NCBI GenBank assembly: GCA_964578485.1
Contig: CAZODA010000037.1
Span: forward strand, 1 to 31,904
Length of the DNA: 31,904 bases
Reading direction: 5' to 3'
Source of the DNA: CAZODA01 sp964578485
Lineage (GTDB): Bacteria > Bacteroidota > Bacteroidia > Bacteroidales > Marinilabiliaceae
Part shown: positions 17,853 to 25,895 of the stretch, in pieces
Numbering within the stretch: the stretch's first letter is position 1
Layout: every line of letters starts with the position of its first letter
Notes under the pieces: model-generated
Databases searched by the model: none
What the model saw: the letters and a program-made list of their open reading frames with translations, nothing else
Told to the model about the DNA's origin: nothing
Made by a program: the position numbers and the translations under genes

Positions 17853-19001
17853 TTATTTGAAAATCAGAGGAACAAATTCCTTCAGACATCTTCGCCAAGT
17901 AAGAAATTCATGTGCTGTTCCCGGTGATTCATAATAAACATTGTTGATTCCGGCATTTTTTAAACTGTCGCTTAAGCTTTTTGTTCTTCCCGGATTTTCT
18001 TCAGATCCAATTCCAAGAAAAAAGACATGAACCTTTTCATTAAAAGCCTTAGGATCTTTAAACACCCCATTGTATGCAGCATCTAACTGATTAGTATCAA
18101 TTCTTCCGGCACCACTAAAACCCCCTATGTAAGAAAACTTATCAAGATTATTTAAAGTAATATTAAAGGTTTGTAAACCTCCCCACGACAACCCGGCCAT
18201 TGCCCTGTTTTCACGATCTGTCAGCACACGATAATTCGATTCAATATGAGGAATAATCTCATTTAAAAGTATTTGCTCAAAATCAGAACCGAATCTACTC
18301 CTTGCAACATTAGGATCTTCTCCTCTCCCAACATTGAAGTTTTCTATGTTACCATTATCCATTACCACTATCATTGGAGTAGCGCTGCCATCAGAAATCA
18401 AATTATCCATTATAAAATTCATCCTTCCCTGATTTGCCCAGCTGGTTTCATTTTCTCCCATACCATGTTGCAAATAAAGAACAGGATATTTCTTTTCAGG
18501 AAACTTGTCATATTCAGCAGGTGTATAAACAAACGAACGTCGCCATTCCTTACGTACCTCAGAATAATACCAAGTTTCACTCACCACTCCTTTTGCAACA
18601 TTTTTTTGAGGCTTATAATAATTTCCATTTTTTTCGGGAATTTCTATTCCACTAACCCATTTGCCCATACCAAAGAAAGGTTTTCCATTAGGATCAGCAG
18701 TGCTAACGCCATCTATAATTATTTGATAGTAATGGAAGCCTACAACTTCAGGCTCCTTACTTGTAAGTGTCCAAAAGCCATCGTCTTCTTTCACCATTTC
18801 TCCTCTAAAACTAATTTCAACATTTTTGGCATCAGGAGCATAAATTTTAAAATATGTACGACCATCTTCTCCTACCCTTGGATATTCGGCCCCAACAATG
18901 TTATGCTCATTAGGAGCAGTACCGGCAGGAAAATCTGCATTTTGAGCAAATAAAACTGCTGGTAAAAAAAGAAATAAGAATAATTTGATTTTTTTCTTCA
19001 T
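17853..19001 (-). CDS. secreted CE1-type carbohydrate esterase with N-terminal CBM48-like domain (paralogue 2)
   Basis: The start is placed at the ATG at 19001 because it yields a standard signal peptide (MKKKIKLFLFLFLPAVLFAQ); the frame is open 15 codons upstream but without a sensible leader. The 382-residue product has the same layout as the protein at 2221-3432 and is clearly its paralogue: N-terminal Ig/CBM48-like domain (RTYFKIYAPDAKNVEISFRG), then the esterase fold with PVLYLQHGMGENETSW, nucleophile Ser272 in GLSWGG and His364 in TAHEFLTWRR. It lacks the Ala/Pro/Arg-rich insert of paralogue 1. It probably deacylates hemicellulose with a different acyl or position preference. It is followed by a terminator-like hairpin and then by GH9 on the same strand. 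Confidence 0.9.
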   Translation of the reverse strand: MKKKIKLFLFLFLPAVLFAQNADFPAGTAPNEHNIVGAEYPRVGEDGRTYFKIYAPDAKNVEISFRGEMVKEDDGFWTLTSKEPEVVGFHYYQIIIDGVSTADPNGKPFFGMGKWVSGIEIPEKNGNYYKPQKNVAKGVVSETWYYSEVRKEWRRSFVYTPAEYDKFPEKKYPVLYLQHGMGENETSWANQGRMNFIMDNLISDGSATPMIVVMDNGNIENFNVGRGEDPNVARSRFGSDFEQILLNEIIPHIESNYRVLTDRENRAMAGLSWGGLQTFNITLNNLDKFSYIGGFSGAGRIDTNQLDAAYNGVFKDPKAFNEKVHVFFLGIGSEENPGRTKSLSDSLKNAGINNVYYESPGTAHEFLTWRRCLKEFVPLIFK

Positions 19002-19055
19002 GATAAAATGATTTTTATAAACAATTAAAATTAAGATAGTAATCAATCTTCATTA

Positions 19056-19235
19056 TTGACTTATACTAAATTAGCATTAGATACGCTTTATGAAATCACC
19101 AAAACTCATCCGAAAATTGAATATTCGCAAAAACAATTTAAAGCTATTCCAATACTTGACTATGTCGCATTCCATAACTATTTATATTCTTTCAAATATT
19201 ATTTTCGGCGACTAAAAAACAAGCTAAGCTCGTAA
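19056..19235 (+). pseudogene. unidentified gene remnant
   Basis: A frame open for 59 codons from TTG at 19056 to TAA at 19235 encodes a plausible, low-repeat peptide (LALDTLYEITKTHPKIEYSQ, then FKAIPILDYVAFHNYLYSF and a basic C-terminus). There is no ATG and no ribosome site. The composition looks like the 3' end of a real gene rather than random AT-rich DNA. I do not recognise the family. It lies between the esterase 2 start and repeat array 2. Confidence 0.3.
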
Positions 19236-19465
19236 ATATAACATCGTGAAATTAACGATTTATCTAATGTGTGTACGGGGACAATTTAATTTTTATAGTG
19301 CACTAATCTTTTTAACATCTATCAACAATGATCAGTAAACAGTAATTAGTTTTGGGTTTTGAGTTTTGGGTTTTGAGTTTAGAGTTTGGAGTTTAGAGTT
19401 TGGAGTTTTAGGTTCACGCAAAGACCGCGAAGATTGTTCACGCAGAGGACGCAAAGATATTAATG

Positions 19466-19493
19466 TCGTAGAGACAGGGCATGTCCTGTCTTA
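19466..19493. repeat. GTAGAGAC palindrome, copy 1
   Basis: CGTAGA is followed by GACAGGGCATGTCCTGTC, an 18-bp near-perfect palindrome with a single G-T pair. It is related to the copy at 21922-21949; the arms differ but stay complementary. Confidence 0.75.
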
Positions 19494-19547
19494 CATTGGT
19501 TATTGAATTATTATCAACAAAGATCGCAAATATGGAATCACGCCATT

Positions 19548-19580
19548 TCTCAAAGCAGGATGCTTTGAGTACATTAAAAA
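19548..19580. repeat. 33-bp hairpin element, copy 1
   Basis: The element carries CTCAAAGCA and TGCTTTGAG arms around a 3-nt loop, followed by TACATTAAAAA. Other copies are at 22395-22427 and 29520-29552; this copy differs from them by one base (GGA instead of AGA at the loop). Confidence 0.85.
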
Positions 19581-19619
19581 ACTCTCCTCCTTTTTTCAAA
19601 AAGGAGAGTTTTTTAATGT
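19571..19619. terminator. long hairpin, possible bidirectional terminator
   Basis: ACATTAAAAAACTCTCC (19571-19587) pairs with GGAGAGTTTTTTAATGT (19603-19619), and the stem continues inward after a 3-nt bulge. Both strands end in a T-run. It overlaps the end of the 33-bp element, and a related hairpin lies in array 1 near 8923-8945. Confidence 0.5.
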
Positions 19620-19778
19620 TTACTGATGACTAATTCTTACCAACTATTTGAAACCACGAAGTGGTGATATTATTGTAGTAAACAAATTACCATCAATTAG
19701 TTAGAACCCCGAAGGAGTGAAATTATTATATTAGTGGATTATAAATAATTCGTGTTAATTTGGGCTTGGACACTGCTC

Positions 19779-19881
19779 AGCCACCATGTAATTCGTTGAC
19801 CTCCTCGTAATTGATCATTCGTAATTCGTAATTGATTTATCCCTTGTTTTTAAAAAATGTTTATTTATATTTGATTTCGTT
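19779..19881 (+). repeat. promoter-carrying interspersed module, copy 1
   Basis: The sequence from AGCCACCATGTAATTCGTTG to the TATATTTGATTTCGTT end is repeated at 29667-29771 with few differences and small indels. It includes the tandem word ATTCGTAATTCGTAATTGAT and the promoter at 19844-19873. Confidence 0.8.
19844..19873 (+). promoter_or_regulatory. promoter of the Wzy-like gene, inside a repeat module
   Basis: TTG at 19844-19846, exactly 19 nt, then TATATTTG at 19866-19873, matching the Bacteroidota consensus TTTG/TTG-N19-TAnnTTTG. Transcription would start near 19880, about 20 nt before the ATG at 19900. Confidence 0.6.
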
Positions 19882-19899
19882 TGGAAATAAAACATAAAA

Positions 19900-21921
19900 A
19901 TGAAAACCTTAACTCGATTATTTTCTTTTCTTCAAATAATTCTTTGGGCTTTTGTACTTTATGCATCAGTTTTTTCTGTTGATTTTACTTTGTTTAACGG
20001 ACTTGTTAGTGCAAAGCAAAAAGCCTTTGAAATATTCAGTCCTTTACTCTTTCTCACCCTCCCACTTGTATATGCTTTAAAAAAACAATGGAAAATTACT
20101 GTTATCGATGTATTAGTTCTGTTGTTTGCTATCTATATGCTCTTCTGGGAAGCTATAGTTTTAAAAAGTCCATACTTATCATTAGTTGACAGCTCCTACC
20201 CTATTCTTTTATTTCTTGCTGTGTACTATACCCTGCGTAGCATAAAGCATACAACTATTTTTCTTTGGGGCATTCTCATTGTGTTCTTAATTATTAGCTC
20301 TGCACAGGCGATTTATGGACTTATGCAACTATATGCTTTCAAAAATTCATACCACGGATTATTTGCTATAACAGGAAGCTTTCATAATCCGGGTCCCTTC
20401 TCGGGCTTTGTGGTTTGTGGATTACCTTTAGCACTATCGATAATCAGTTATCAGGCCTTAGCAAACAATAAAAGGTTTGAAGTTCGAAGCTTCAAGTTCA
20501 AAAGCAAACAGCATAGAACTGTGAACTTAGAGCATAAAACCTTAAACTTAGAGCAGTCACCAACAAATAAGTATGGTGTAAGAAGCTTAGAATTAAGGTC
20601 ATGGCGCGAATACTTGATTCAGATATTAGCCTGGATTACCCTGGTGCTAATTCTCTTAGTACTTCCTCCAGCGCAATCAAGGGCAGCATGGATAGCAGGA
20701 ATTGTGGGTTGTTCTTATGTATTGTTGAGACAGCCAATACTATTAACTGTTTGGAAAAAGTGGTGTTCAAAATATTTAAAAATTCGGAAGCCTTTACGGA
20801 TATTAATTCTATCTCTTGTGCTTTCGGCTTTTATAGCCGGTAGTTTCGGACTATATTTTATGAAAAAAGGCTCAGCCGATGGTCGTTGGCTTATATGGCA
20901 GGTTACAGCAGAACTTATAAAGGAAAAACCAGTGAAAGGCTTTGGAGTAGGAAGTTTTGATGCCAAGTATATGGATGCTCAAGCTGAATGGTTCGCCATG
21001 AAAAAGGAGACCTCTGTTCGTAGTATGGTAGCAGGGTCACCGGAAGCTCCATTTAATGAACTACTAAAATTATGGCTCGAAAGAGGACTGATAGCTATCC
21101 TGCTTATGGCCTCACTACTTTATTTTATTTTTACCCCTTCAAAACAATCAGGCCAAAAACAACAATATAAGCTTATTAATTCCGAGCTGACAACAACCTT
21201 TCAAGGAACAGCAATTAGCATATTGTCATTTAGCCTATTCTCCTATCCTTTCGATCTCACGCCTTTTATTCTTGTCTTAATAACATTATTAGCTGTGTCT
21301 GCTTCCTTCAAAAAGGCTATAATAAAAATAAGCTCTCCAAAACTAAGGTGGTCTGCTATTCCAATTTTCCTATTACTCGCATCATGCACGCTTTATATAA
21401 ACACACAGCGAAAAGATTATTATCAAGCTTTAACAGTATGGCAAAAAGCCAATCAGTTTTATAATATTGGAAATTATAAAACATCAGTTGAAACCTACCA
21501 AGAAGCCTACCACATACTTGAAGACAAGGGACTGTTCTTACAAATGTATGCTAAAGCTTTAAGTATGGATGAAGAATATAAAAAAAGCAATGAAATACTG
21601 GCAGAAGCACAACGATATAAGAGCAGTCAAATAATTCAAAACACACTCGGCGACAATTATAAAGCCTTAGGGAATTTTGAGAAAGCAGAAGAAGCATATA
21701 TTAAAAGCAGTCAAATGATACCCTCCTTACTATTACCAAAATATTTATTGACTAAACTTTATGATGAAAGTGATCAACAACATAAAGCATATCAGGCTGC
21801 TAAAGAAATACTCAACAGTGAAATAAAAGTGGAATCAACCGCCACAAAAGAAATTATTGATTATGCAAAAATGATAGTAGAAAAAAACAATGAACAGTCA
21901 TCAATGATCAGAAATGAATAA
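19900..21921 (+). CDS. Wzy/O-antigen-ligase-like membrane protein with C-terminal TPRs
   Basis: This 673-residue polytopic protein has about ten hydrophobic segments between residues 10 and 500. Family landmarks are ITGSFHNPGPFSGF (157-170), LPPAQSRAAWIAG (255-267, the RxAW motif), KGFGVGSFDAKY and APFNELLKLWLERGL. Residues about 510-660 are soluble TPR repeats (NIGNYKTSVETYQEAYHI, ALGNFEKAEEAYIKSSQM). Wzy_C-family proteins transfer glycans to lipid or protein acceptors at the periplasmic face; the acceptor here is unknown. Residues about 192-236 (RFEVRSFKFKSKQHRTVNLE and on) break the hydrophobic pattern and match the repeat vocabulary of the intergenic arrays, as do the last residues (NNEQSSMIRNE). 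The promoter lies in a repeat module directly upstream. Confidence 0.85.
   Translation: MKTLTRLFSFLQIILWAFVLYASVFSVDFTLFNGLVSAKQKAFEIFSPLLFLTLPLVYALKKQWKITVIDVLVLLFAIYMLFWEAIVLKSPYLSLVDSSYPILLFLAVYYTLRSIKHTTIFLWGILIVFLIISSAQAIYGLMQLYAFKNSYHGLFAITGSFHNPGPFSGFVVCGLPLALSIISYQALANNKRFEVRSFKFKSKQHRTVNLEHKTLNLEQSPTNKYGVRSLELRSWREYLIQILAWITLVLILLVLPPAQSRAAWIAGIVGCSYVLLRQPILLTVWKKWCSKYLKIRKPLRILILSLVLSAFIAGSFGLYFMKKGSADGRWLIWQVTAELIKEKPVKGFGVGSFDAKYMDAQAEWFAMKKETSVRSMVAGSPEAPFNELLKLWLERGLIAILLMASLLYFIFTPSKQSGQKQQYKLINSELTTTFQGTAISILSFSLFSYPFDLTPFILVLITLLAVSASFKKAIIKISSPKLRWSAIPIFLLLASCTLYINTQRKDYYQALTVWQKANQFYNIGNYKTSVETYQEAYHILEDKGLFLQMYAKALSMDEEYKKSNEILAEAQRYKSSQIIQNTLGDNYKALGNFEKAEEAYIKSSQMIPSLLLPKYLLTKLYDESDQQHKAYQAAKEILNSEIKVESTATKEIIDYAKMIVEKNNEQSSMIRNE
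20473..20607 (+). repeat. in-frame repeat insertion within the Wzy-like gene
   Basis: This segment is built of words such as GTTTGAAGTTCGAAGCTTC and two direct copies of AACTTAGAGCA (about 20523-20553), the style of word found in arrays 1-3 (TTCAAGTTCGAGG near 9014, GAGTTTAGAGTTTGG near 19376). It encodes about 45 charged residues between two membrane segments and keeps the frame open. Confidence 0.65.
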
Positions 21922-21949
21922 TCGTAGAGACGTTGCATGCAACGTCTTT
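21922..21949. repeat. GTAGAGAC palindrome, copy 2
   Basis: CGTAGA is followed by GACGTTGCATGCAACGTC, a perfect 18-bp palindrome (20 bp including the flanking A and T, 21928-21947). It directly follows the stop codon of the Wzy-like gene and could act as a transcript 3'-end hairpin. Confidence 0.8.
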
Positions 21950-22238
21950 TCACATGACATGTCGTGTCCGTTTAGAGTTTAGGGATCGCAGTTTAACAGA
22001 TATCGTGATTGAACGGAAAATAGGCTGAAAGCCTACAGGTTTGAATTATGCAAATAACTCCTCCCTTGTAAAGGGGAGGTGCTCGAAGAGCGGAGGGGTT
22101 AAACCTTCATAGGCAGAAGATATTAACTAACGAGAGGGAGAGGAAATAAATTAGATATGGAAACATTCTGAAAGTTTGTTGCAAGAGATAGAAAACAATT
22201 TTGAGTGAAGTGATAAGTCTGTTAAACCCTAGCTGGTT

Positions 22239-22280
22239 CCCGTATCCCGCTCACGCGGTATACGGGATTTCGCTTCGCTC
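22239..22280. repeat. 42-bp interspersed module, copy 2
   Basis: This copy matches 8826-8867 along its whole length with two mismatches. Confidence 0.8.
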
Positions 22281-22344
22281 AACCTTCGGACAGCTCCCCT
22301 TCAAAAGGGGAGCAGTTAGTGGGTGCAGACAAAGGCCTTCAGCC

Positions 22345-22472
22345 ACACTATCCCCTAAAGTCTGTAAGTATTAATTTGGATACTCACTGCCTTTTCTCAA
22401 AGCAAGATGCTTTGAGTACATTAAAAATTTTGCGCTCTTTGCGTAATTAATCTCTGCGGCCTTTGCGTGAAA
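22345..22472. repeat. 128-bp interspersed module, copy 1
   Basis: The block aligns without gaps to 29470-29597, with about nine mismatches by eye. It contains the 33-bp hairpin element (22395-22427) and a TTTGCGCTCTTTGCGT / CTCTGCGGCCTTTGCG segment that is the inverse of 19411-19457. Confidence 0.9.
22395..22427. repeat. 33-bp hairpin element, copy 2
   Basis: CTCAAAGCA and TGCTTTGAG arms around the loop AGA, inside the 128-bp module. Confidence 0.85.
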
Positions 22473-22612
22473 TTAAAAAATTCGTGAAATTAGTGTCTCC
22501 GTGGATGAATTCCCGTTAATTTTCTTATCTGTTGATTTACTAATCACTTATAACTCATCCATAATGGCTGTCACTATTGACTGTTTACTGATAACTGATG
22601 GCTGATTATTGA

Positions 22613-25447
22613 TTACAAAGAGATCCTTAATCCCAAACTAAACCGTCTTTGCAAGGGATAAACTACTCTGCCACTTGTATTCGATCTACGATTAGCAGGT
22701 TTCTTTTCCCATAAGAACAAATTATCACCATTTGCAAACACCTTCAAATTGCTTAATCCTGTCCTTGAAAGCCAACCTTCCCTTTTAAATGTATAGGAGA
22801 GTTCAGCAAATTTCAGACAAAAATAAGAGCTATCAAGAAAGTAAGGGGAGCTACTAACGGTATTTGTTTGTGACCCCTTAATAGCACCAAATCTTAGTGG
22901 AGAAATATCAATATTATTATTCTTTGGATCCCACCAAGGTGATTCATCTTCATTAGGAGAATCTTTGTCCACAGAAAAATTAGAAAGATTTACATTCTTC
23001 AACACATTTTCTATCCCATAAAGTTGAACAAAAAAGCTCCATCCTTTATAATCAACACCAAATTGTGAGTTAATAATGTTTTTGGGAACACTTTTAAATC
23101 CGTATGGCATATTAAAATAATCCGAGAAAATGTCTTCACTATTATAATCGGTTATAAAATTACCTCCGGGAAATATTGCCTCGTTAAATGCATCATAATT
23201 AGTAGAACCAAAAATCTCATCCCAGGTTTTATAAAACCCATAATTTTCAAGCAATTTTCCTGAATATTCGGAATTAGAATAGGGATTATCAATTTCTACT
23301 ATCTTAATTGCAGCCCTTGTAAAGAAAACATTTCCCCATAATCGCCAATCTTGCCCTAAAGGTTTATTCCATCTCACTTCTATTTCATATCCTTTGGTAT
23401 CAACTTCACCTAAAAATGCTGTAAGCGTATATTTATATCCTCCTAAAATTGGAGACAATTCACTACTGCGGGTTAAAAGGATATTAGTTCTGTTTTCGGT
23501 GAAATAACCAAAAGAACCTGAAATCACACTACCAAAAAGCACATAATCGGCAGCTATATCAAACTTTGTCGAAACCTCCCACTGTAAGTTGGGTTTACCA
23601 TTATACCACGGATAAGTAGTTTTTGAAGAGTTGCCTCCGCTTATTGACTGAATAAATGCCAATACATCCGTATGCATCCAGCGACCTTCAATATTATCAT
23701 CACCGGTTTTTCCATACGAAGTTCTTAACTTTAACATATCAAGCCAAGCGGCCTTTAAATTTTTCATAAAAGGCTCTTCTGTAACCACCCAACCAAGAGC
23801 TCCGGATTGAAAGAAAGCAAATTTATAATCAGACAAGAAAAATTCAGATCCATTATATGCTCCATTATATTCTAATAAATAGCGTTTGTTATAATCATAA
23901 GTTGCACGAAAAGCCCAATTTTCACGAGAGAAAGATAATTGATCTCTAAATTCATAATCTTCCCTTCCAAAGTAAGCCATTGCGCCAACTGAATGATATC
24001 CAAAAGTATTTCCGTAATTAATTTGAGTTAAATAATTTAACCTGCGATAATTTGATTTAACTCTCTCGGTACTGACAGTACTTGATGGATAATCATAAGT
24101 ATTTTCATCGTTTGGTCCCGTATATATCGATTCCCATGCAAATAGAACATCTTCCCATTCATCACCATTAGAATTAACAATTCGACGACTGTGTTTATCA
24201 AAAGTTTTGTCAAAGGACAATAAGCCATTAAGCGACAATCCTTTCAACAAAAATCCCAGGTCTTGCTCAATGACGAAATCCGTATTAAATCTGTCCTGAC
24301 TATTATTTGAACCACCATTACTATACAAAGGATCTACAGCATCAGAAGCAACATCATAAATATAAGAACTAAGAAGATTCTCATAAGCAAAGAAATTGGT
24401 CCCTTTTGAAACTGCATGTGAACCTGACAAATTAACTCTTAACATGGTACTCTTTGTTAAGGAAAAATCAAGATTGCTGCGAACATTCAAACGGTCATAA
24501 CCAAAACTTGCCGGGTAACCATAAGCATATTCAAGTGATTTATATATATCACCTTCATGGATATAATCCAAACTTCCAAAATATTTAATACTCTTTGTTC
24601 CCCCCGACACATTAATATTTGCATTATATGATGTTGCAACATCCTTTATTACCTCATCCCAATCGCGGTAAGGATAGGGGCCTGAGTAAAACAAACCAAC
24701 ATTGCTGCCATTTTTGTCTGCTATTTCATTATATGAGTTAAATATCGATTGTTCAGGAAAATAACCAATGCCATTATCAATTCTCCGACTTTTTAGAGTC
24801 AAAGCAGCAGATGGATCAAGCAACTTAGAAGATTTCGAATAGCTTTTTAAAGTAGTACTTGCGTTAATATTAATCTTTGCTTTTCCTTCTTCACCCCTTT
24901 TTGTGGTGATAAGAATTACCCCATTAGCACCACGAACACCATAAACTGCTGTTGCTGAAGCATCCTTTAAAACAGAAATCGTAGCAACAGAATTAAGATC
25001 AATTCCCTTCATCGGACGTTCAATACCATCGACCAAAATTAAAGGTCCATTTTTATGCCAAGTGCTAACACCACGAATAACAATATCAGGATTTTCTTCA
25101 CCGGGTTTCCCTATTGAAGTAGTTGTAAAAACGCCGGGTGAATTGCCTATTAAAGCTTGCCTCAAATTGCTAAGTCCACCGCTTTGTTCTAAAGTTTCGC
25201 TCGATGTTTGAACAATTGAACCTACAACACTTTCCTTCTTTTGTTGTCCAAAACCAACAACTATATGCTCATCATGGATAATAACACGGCTAGGAGACTC
25301 CGACTCTGAATCGATTTCTATACCTTCTAAATCGTATTCACTTTGTGCAAACGAACTATTAACAACAACCAAGAACAAAAAGATCAGCAATAGGTTAATT
25401 CTCATCCACGAACAATACTGTGAGTTTAAAAGGGCTTTAGTTTTCAT
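22613..25447 (-). CDS. SusC-family TonB-dependent receptor, no SusD partner visible
   Basis: The 944-residue product begins at 25447; an ATG at 25405 (MRINLLLIFLFLVVVNSSFA) gives a shorter and equally good signal peptide. Unlike the SusC at 5165-8281 it lacks the carboxypeptidase-like N-terminal domain: the mature protein goes almost directly into an acidic linker and the TonB-box region HIVVGFGQQKKESVVGSIVQ (61-80). The plug follows (PDIVIRGVSTWHKNGPLILV, ISVLKDASATAVYGVRGANG), then a beta-barrel. It ends in LGLRISL rather than the usual aromatic last residue. A SusD gene would be expected downstream on the minus strand, but the space is repeat array 3. It is divergent from the beta-propeller lipoprotein genes. 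Its substrate is unknown. Confidence 0.92.
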   Translation of the reverse strand: MKTKALLNSQYCSWMRINLLLIFLFLVVVNSSFAQSEYDLEGIEIDSESESPSRVIIHDEHIVVGFGQQKKESVVGSIVQTSSETLEQSGGLSNLRQALIGNSPGVFTTTSIGKPGEENPDIVIRGVSTWHKNGPLILVDGIERPMKGIDLNSVATISVLKDASATAVYGVRGANGVILITTKRGEEGKAKININASTTLKSYSKSSKLLDPSAALTLKSRRIDNGIGYFPEQSIFNSYNEIADKNGSNVGLFYSGPYPYRDWDEVIKDVATSYNANINVSGGTKSIKYFGSLDYIHEGDIYKSLEYAYGYPASFGYDRLNVRSNLDFSLTKSTMLRVNLSGSHAVSKGTNFFAYENLLSSYIYDVASDAVDPLYSNGGSNNSQDRFNTDFVIEQDLGFLLKGLSLNGLLSFDKTFDKHSRRIVNSNGDEWEDVLFAWESIYTGPNDENTYDYPSSTVSTERVKSNYRRLNYLTQINYGNTFGYHSVGAMAYFGREDYEFRDQLSFSRENWAFRATYDYNKRYLLEYNGAYNGSEFFLSDYKFAFFQSGALGWVVTEEPFMKNLKAAWLDMLKLRTSYGKTGDDNIEGRWMHTDVLAFIQSISGGNSSKTTYPWYNGKPNLQWEVSTKFDIAADYVLFGSVISGSFGYFTENRTNILLTRSSELSPILGGYKYTLTAFLGEVDTKGYEIEVRWNKPLGQDWRLWGNVFFTRAAIKIVEIDNPYSNSEYSGKLLENYGFYKTWDEIFGSTNYDAFNEAIFPGGNFITDYNSEDIFSDYFNMPYGFKSVPKNIINSQFGVDYKGWSFFVQLYGIENVLKNVNLSNFSVDKDSPNEDESPWWDPKNNNIDISPLRFGAIKGSQTNTVSSSPYFLDSSYFCLKFAELSYTFKREGWLSRTGLSNLKVFANGDNLFLWEKKPANRRSNTSGRVVYPLQRRFSLGLRISL

Positions 25448-25895
25448 AATTTGCTTGTATTTTGGATTACATCTTAGGATTTTACTATTACACTTATTTT
25501 TTTAAAATTTATTTACGACATGTAGTTTTTATTTCTCGATTTTATAGGAATGTTGACCAAAAATTTAAGCCCTCCTATATAATATGATCCTGTCTAAAAC
25601 CTCCTAAAAAGCTATCCCAACAAGTCCGACAGTAAAACCCTCATTAACACTCAATTAAAAACTCAATACAAACTGTCATAAAAACATAAAACAAATATAT
25701 ATATAATAATTTAACGTATATTAAATCTGAAGAAAAGAAACTACTAAACTTAAATTGTGATTGTAATGCTAATATTTCCATTAACAAAATCAACATCGCA
25801 TTTATTTCGCCAATAAAAAATGTTAAATTGCTTTTGAATTATCCACCGAACATCCGTTTTTGTTTCATATACACATTTCACTCACACAATTTAAT
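25448..25895. promoter_or_regulatory. divergent region between orphan susC and beta-propeller genes
   Basis: About 450 bp of AT-rich DNA without a gene. On the minus strand TATATTTG (25699-25692) matches the -7 consensus and could serve the orphan SusC gene with a leader of about 245 nt, but no -33 partner is visible and such a match is easily found by chance in DNA this AT-rich. For the plus-strand genes I see only weak candidates near 25835-25862. No member of the repeat families of the four arrays is seen here. Confidence 0.35.

Larger units (their letters stand above)
19320..19881. repeat. interspersed repeat array 2, upstream of the Wzy-like gene
   Basis: The array contains CAATGATCAGTAAACAG words, a run of GTTTTGGGTTTTGAG and GAGTTTAGAGTTTGGA words (about 19350-19410), and a CACGCAAAG module (19411-19457) that is the inverse of 22428-22472. 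It continues with the covarying palindrome at 19466-19493, the 33-bp element at 19548-19580, a hairpin at 19571-19619, and two degenerate copies of an AACCACGAAGTGGTGA / AACCCCGAAGGAGTGA element (about 19650-19685 and 19703-19737). The promoter-bearing module at 19779-19881 closes it. No gene is visible within it. Confidence 0.75.
21895..22612. repeat. interspersed repeat array 3, between Wzy-like gene and orphan susC
   Basis: It starts inside the last codons of the Wzy-like gene (CAGTCATCAATGATCAG) and ends at the orphan SusC stop codon. It contains the covarying palindrome (21922-21949), TTTAGAGTTTAGGG (about 21971), a TAGGCT/AGCCTA hairpin (about 22021-22036), and a CTCCTCCC...GGGGAGGTGCTCGAAGAGC element (about 22053-22100). 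Further along are the 42-bp module (22239-22280), a GCTCCCCTT/AAGGGGAGC hairpin (22293-22313), the 128-bp module (22345-22472), and TGTTTACTGATAACTGATGG words at its right end. No gene is visible. Confidence 0.75.

Noticed and set aside
18273..18953. 226-codon plus-strand open frame
   Set aside because: It lies wholly antisense to the esterase 2 gene, has no plausible leader, and its Ile/Ser/Phe-rich translation is the shadow of an AT-rich coding strand.
19320..22612. Insertion sequences or transposase genes in the repeat arrays
   Set aside because: I found no transposase frame, terminal inverted repeats or target duplications; the arrays consist of short non-coding modules only.
25692..25699. 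TATATTTG as promoter of the orphan SusC
   Set aside because: It matches the -7 consensus but has no -33 partner and lies about 245 nt from the start codon; I mention it only within the intergenic entry.
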